Source: Clostridiales bacterium (GTDB lineage Bacteria; Bacillota; Clostridia; Lachnospirales; WQUN01). From it: a stretch of 5,969 nt of DNA. Under the pieces are notes generated by a model. That model ran no database searches. It was given only the letters and a program-made list of their open reading frames with translations, and was not told the origin of the DNA. Both the position numbers and the translations under genes were made by a program. The stretch is taken from NCBI GenBank assembly GCA_031254075.1, contig JAIRVD010000177.1, positions 1 through 5,969 on the forward strand, in the 5' to 3' direction. Every line of letters begins with the position of its first letter. The first letter of the stretch is position 1. Below, piece by piece: positions 5,801 to 5,969 of this stretch.

Positions 5801-5969
5801 TTGCGGGTCAGACCCGCAATGACGAATTCGTTCCGCGGGTAGCCATTTTTCCAACATACGATAAAGTGCTCCTTTATCAATCGGCTTTGACAGAAAATCG
5901 TCCATGCCGGATGAGAGGAGCAATTCTTTTGCGCCGGACATTGCGTTTGCGGTTAGGGCAATTACAGGG
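5792..5969 (-). CDS. C-terminal part of a receiver (REC) domain, probably hybrid sensor kinase; 5' end beyond the window
   Basis: On the - strand a frame runs in from 5968 to a TGA at 5794-5792, giving 58 residues. They begin PVIALTANAMSGAKELLLSS, followed by GMDDFLSKPIDKGALYRMLEKWLP. This is the last third of a receiver domain: ALTA holds the conserved Thr, and LSKPID holds the conserved Lys-Pro. The 'ALTANAM...GMDDFLSKPI' style is typical of receivers at the end of hybrid histidine kinases, so that is the likely parent; a stand-alone or GGDEF-type regulator cannot be excluded. After WLP the last residues (AERIRHCGSDPQSP) leave the domain and are encoded largely by a palindrome. The gene converges on the histidine kinase gene and overlaps it by 9 bp. 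Confidence 0.85.
   Translation of the reverse strand, partial: PVIALTANAMSGAKELLLSSGMDDFLSKPIDKGALYRMLEKWLPAERIRHCGSDPQSP
5800..5820. repeat. Palindromic, REP-like hairpin between convergent genes
   Basis: TTGCGGGTC (5801-5809) and GACCCGCAA (5811-5819) form a perfect 9-bp inverted repeat around one central base. A5800-T5820 extends it, and after one mismatch 5797-5798 pairs with 5822-5823. No T-run follows on either strand, so it is not a classic Rho-independent terminator, although it may stop or protect transcripts from both sides. The motif with its TCATTGCGGG flank resembles dispersed palindromes that I remember from several bacterial genomes, which suggests a repeat family. It supplies C-terminal codons of the - strand gene. 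Confidence 0.65.

Noticed and set aside
5800..5820. Rho-independent terminator for the operon
   Set aside because: The stem is strong but the loop is minimal (a single central base in the full pairing) and no T-run follows on either strand, so it was recorded as a palindromic repeat instead.

Overview
The window looks like part of a bacterial chromosome, most likely from an anaerobic member of the Bacillota (Clostridia type). The clues are a lipoprotein with a lipobox and a purine-rich Shine-Dalgarno, the pairing of a Cthe_2159-type beta-helix lipoprotein with VTC-domain and DUF4956 proteins, and a histidine kinase with the 'WERYYK' F-box and NHKR...GTGLGLSIVK style common in that phylum. No marker gene is present, so genus and species cannot be given.

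Layout. Positions 1-106 hold no recognisable gene. A Rho-independent terminator follows at about 107-131 and probably ends whatever lies upstream. Directly after its T-run come four 11-bp units in tandem (134-177, the third degenerate), then a strong ribosome binding site. From there five genes run on the + strand, so tightly packed that they are almost certainly one operon: (1) a 709-aa beta-helix lipoprotein with Met-Pro-Gly-Arg-rich low-complexity stretches (231-2360); (2) a VTC/triphosphate-tunnel polyphosphate polymerase domain protein (2363-3058); (3) a DUF4956 membrane protein (best start TTG 3042, end 3710); (4) an OmpR/PhoB-family response regulator (3721-4404); (5) a HAMP histidine kinase (4397-5800). 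Gene junctions are 2 nt apart, a 17-nt overlap, 10 nt apart and an 8-nt overlap. On the - strand, the C-terminal end of a receiver (REC) domain, probably from a hybrid sensor kinase, enters from the right edge and ends at 5792. It overlaps the kinase gene tail to tail by 9 bp, next to a near-perfect palindrome (5800-5820).

How the genes may work together (inference): the VTC domain is expected to bind nucleotide and basic-lined polyphosphate in the cytosol, DUF4956 gives it a membrane partner, and the lipoprotein is exported to the outer face of the membrane. The two-component pair in the same operon probably controls it, and the 11-bp repeats ahead of the first gene have the period expected for binding sites of an OmpR/PhoB-type regulator. 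The CotH-like spore-coat kinase often found with VTC and DUF4956 genes is not in this window. The most interesting points are the repeat array as a possible autoregulatory site, the VTC-DUF4956-lipoprotein module tied to its own two-component system, a recent 42-bp duplication in the kinase sensor region, and the palindrome that supplies the last codons of the neighbouring REC protein.
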